Shown here one piece after another: positions 5,969 to 8,076 of a stretch of DNA of 8,076 nucleotides; positions within the stretch are counted from its first letter, which is position 1; every line of letters begins with the position of its first letter. The notes under the pieces were generated by a model. The model saw only the letters and a program-made list of their open reading frames with translations, ran no database searches and was not told where the DNA came from. Origin of the DNA: Rhizobium sp. (GTDB lineage Bacteria; Pseudomonadota; Alphaproteobacteria; Rhizobiales; Rhizobiaceae); contig DPXQ01000124.1 in assembly GCA_003527225.1 (NCBI GenBank), positions 1 to 8,076 of the forward strand. The letters run 5' to 3'. The translations under genes were made by a program, and so were the position numbers.

Positions 5969-8076
5969 TCACTGCCCCAGCCGTTCGAGCAGGGCCGGCA
6001 CATGCACCTGGTCGGCCTTGTAGTTGCCGGTCAGCATGTACATCATGATGTTGACGCCGGAGCGGAAGGACATTTCGCGCTGCATCTCGTCCGGCGGCAC
6101 GGTCGGAAGCACCGAGGCGCCGTTGGCGTCGATCGCCCAGGCGCCGAGCAGGTCGTTGCCGGTGATCAGGATCGGCGAGACACCGTCGCCGGAAGAGGCA
6201 ACGCCGCTGTTGGAGGTCTTGGCCTCCTGGCGGGCCTCGACCCAGAGCGGGCTGCCGGTGTAGCGGCCGGGAAAATTGGTCAACAGATAGAAGGACCGCG
6301 TCAGCACGTGGTCCGAGGGCACCGGCTCCAGCGGCGGAATATCGATATTGGCGAGGATCGCCTGGAGCCGCTCGCCATTGGCGCTCGGGCCGCTTTCGTC
6401 GCCGAGCGCGGAAAACTGGTCGCGCGTATCGAACAGCACGGTGCCGCCGGCGCGCATATAGGCGTCGATCCGGCTGATGGCGGCGGCGGACGGCATGGGC
6501 GCTGTCGCCGAAATCGGCCAGAAGATGATCGGGTAGAAGGACAGCTCGTCCTTGGTGATGTCGAGGCCGACGGGCGGGGCCGGCTCCAGCGTCGTGCGGT
6601 AGGTGAGGAAGTCGGTGAGGCCGCGCAGTCCGTCTTCCGACAGCTGGTCGATCTCGCTTTCGCCTGTCACGACATAGGCGAGGTGGGTGTTGTCGAGGCG
6701 TTCCAGGATCACCTCGTCGCCGGGCTTGGCGTCGTCGGCGGATGCGCGATCGCCGGGTGCGAAGACGAGGAGGCAAGCCAGCGCCAGAAGCGATGCGGAG
6801 GCGGTGCGGCGCGGCAGGCGGGAGAAGGCGCCGCCCATGAACAGAACGATGATGCTGTCGATGACGAGAAGCGCGAAGGCCAGCGTCAGCAGGATCGGCT
6901 TCAGCGGCGTGGCGGCCGTCCCGGCCAACGGTTCGCGGGTGAGGGGTAGGGCAGGATCGACGTCAAGCGGCTTCAGCTCCGTGCCGGCGGGCAGCAGGTT
7001 CAAGGCGACGAAACCGTCCTCGGTGCCGTAAAGGCCGGGCGGGTTGTCGAAGGTCGCGGCCGTCGGGCGCGCCGCGCCGATGTCCAGCGGGCGGGCATTG
7101 CCGGTGTCGGCGGTGAGCGCCCCGCGTTCGGTGAGCAGGCGGAAGGGGGCGAGCGTCGTCCTGGCGGCCGGATCGCCGTCGGCTGCGGCCGTGCCGGCGC
7201 GCGACAGCTGGACGACACGGCGCAGCATCTCGACGAATTCGCCGGAAATGGGTAGGTCCGACCAGGTGGCCTCGGCGCTGACATGGAAGAGTACGGTGCG
7301 GCCGGCGCCGCTTTCCCGCACGGTGACGAGCGGTGTACCATCGGCAAGGCTTGCCCAGGTGCGCTCGGCAAGGTCGGGCGTCGGTTCAGCCAGCACCTGG
7401 CGCTTGATCAGCACGCCGTCCGGCCGGGCCATGCCGGCGAAGGGGCCGAATTTCGGGAAGTCGGCGAGCGGCTGCGGTTCGGCCCAGGAGAGCGCACCGC
7501 CGAGTTCGCGTTCGCCCTGCCGCAGGATGACGGGCACCAGCGGATCGCCCACGGGCGCGGCGGCAAGGCGAGGCCCGGCAAAGCGGATCAGCGTGCCGCC
7601 GCCGGCTATCCAGTCCTGCAAGGGCTCGTAGACGGCTTCCGGCAGGCGGCCGATGTCGGCAAGCACGATCGCCGAAGGCTTCTGTGCGAGGATCTCGGGT
7701 ACGGAAACGGCAAGATCCGCAACACCGGGCTTGATCAGGTCGGCATAGGGCGCGATCGCCCGCTCGATGTAGTAGAGCGGCGAAAGCAAGGGCTGGAAAG
7801 CGTCACCCGTGTCGCCCGAGATCAGAGCGACGCGGCGGCGGCGGAAGCCGTCGTCGAGCAGGTGCGTGGCGCCCGCCGTGGCGAGGCCGGCGATCGACAG
7901 GCGGGCAAAGTCGTTGCGCAGTTCGAACGGGGCGGCAACCTGGCCACTCGCCATGGTTTCGCCGGGTGTAAAGGCGACGGTGCCGGAAGCGATGACGCGG
8001 CCCTGGCGGTCCTGCGCGTCGACGATGAGGTTCTGTGCCGCGCCGCCTTTAAGGCGCGAAAGCGTGACGGTCAGCG
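5969..8076 (-). CDS. DUF4159 domain-containing membrane protein (5' end missing)
   Basis: The C-terminal 701 residues of a larger protein; the frame runs open through the right edge, so the ATG at 7954 is internal. Counting from the first whole codon at 8074, residues about 75-170 form an amidotransferase-like alpha/beta fold (RVALISGDTGDAF, SAIVLADIG, WIAGGGTLIRFAGP). Two membrane helices follow at about 392-414 and 424-440. The rest (about 453-695) is the DUF4159 domain, with YVVTGESEIDQLSEDGLRGL, FYPIIFWPIS, DAYMRAGGTVLFDTRDQF and a closing NIMMYMLTGNYKADQVHVP. Full-length members run to more than 900 residues and begin with a BatA-like aerotolerance-regulator region, which would lie outside the window. 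These proteins are encoded with a MoxR-type AAA+ ATPase and a DUF58 protein and are thought to act at the cell envelope; the exact role is unknown. Its stop codon is one base before the next gene's start, so the two are almost surely co-transcribed. Confidence 0.87.
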   Translation of the reverse strand, partial: LTVTLSRLKGGAAQNLIVDAQDRQGRVIASGTVAFTPGETMASGQVAAPFELRNDFARLSIAGLATAGATHLLDDGFRRRRVALISGDTGDAFQPLLSPLYYIERAIAPYADLIKPGVADLAVSVPEILAQKPSAIVLADIGRLPEAVYEPLQDWIAGGGTLIRFAGPRLAAAPVGDPLVPVILRQGERELGGALSWAEPQPLADFPKFGPFAGMARPDGVLIKRQVLAEPTPDLAERTWASLADGTPLVTVRESGAGRTVLFHVSAEATWSDLPISGEFVEMLRRVVQLSRAGTAAADGDPAARTTLAPFRLLTERGALTADTGNARPLDIGAARPTAATFDNPPGLYGTEDGFVALNLLPAGTELKPLDVDPALPLTREPLAGTAATPLKPILLTLAFALLVIDSIIVLFMGGAFSRLPRRTASASLLALACLLVFAPGDRASADDAKPGDEVILERLDNTHLAYVVTGESEIDQLSEDGLRGLTDFLTYRTTLEPAPPVGLDITKDELSFYPIIFWPISATAPMPSAAAISRIDAYMRAGGTVLFDTRDQFSALGDESGPSANGERLQAILANIDIPPLEPVPSDHVLTRSFYLLTNFPGRYTGSPLWVEARQEAKTSNSGVASSGDGVSPILITGNDLLGAWAIDANGASVLPTVPPDEMQREMSFRSGVNIMMYMLTGNYKADQVHVPALLERLGQ

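Noticed and set aside
4925..6949. Long rightward open frame of 674 codons
   Set aside because: It lies antisense to two genes with clear protein families, crosses their boundary, and its translation is low-complexity (rich in S, R, A, G). It is a by-product of high GC content.
1..8076. CRISPR array, rRNA, tRNA or riboswitch
   Set aside because: No regularly spaced repeats and no recognisable structural RNA sequence was found on reading both strands.

Overview
The window looks like the chromosome of a high-GC alphaproteobacterium, most likely a member of the Rhizobiales (Rhizobium/Agrobacterium/Shinella-like). This rests on the base and codon composition and on the DUF4159 membrane-protein operon, which is typical of that group. 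The genus assignment is inference, because no marker gene is present.

Left part (1-795): two small GNAT acetyltransferase genes converge tail to tail, and their stop codons overlap. The first is cut by the left edge. Middle part (about 930-2681): a sharply AT-rich islet carries one gene, a P-loop ATPase of the Sll1717 type, reading leftwards. Its base composition is unlike everything around it (bases 1441-1500 hold 17 G/C of 60; bases 5401-5460 hold 44 of 60), so it was probably acquired by transfer. At the islet's right edge lies a 154-bp broken copy of the 3' end of the large membrane-protein gene further right. After it comes a rightward gene for a DUF4239 (bestrophin-like) membrane protein, and then the intact gene whose tail was copied.

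Right part (3898-8076): two leftward genes separated by a single base form the end of an operon. The upstream one is a DUF4159 protein cut by the right edge. The downstream one is a large membrane-anchored protein with a von Willebrand factor A-like segment and a glutamine-amidotransferase-like fold. In related bacteria these genes usually follow a MoxR AAA+ ATPase and a DUF58 protein. Those would lie beyond the right edge and are not visible here.

The most notable structure is the pair of 154-bp direct repeats (2682-2835 and 3901-4054) that brackets the DUF4239 gene. The left copy has an in-frame nonsense codon and its homology stops exactly where the stop codon would be, which is also the edge of the AT-rich islet. 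Together with the foreign ATPase, this marks 930-4054 as a recombination or insertion hot spot at the 3' end of a conserved operon. No integrase, CRISPR array, tRNA or rRNA gene was found.
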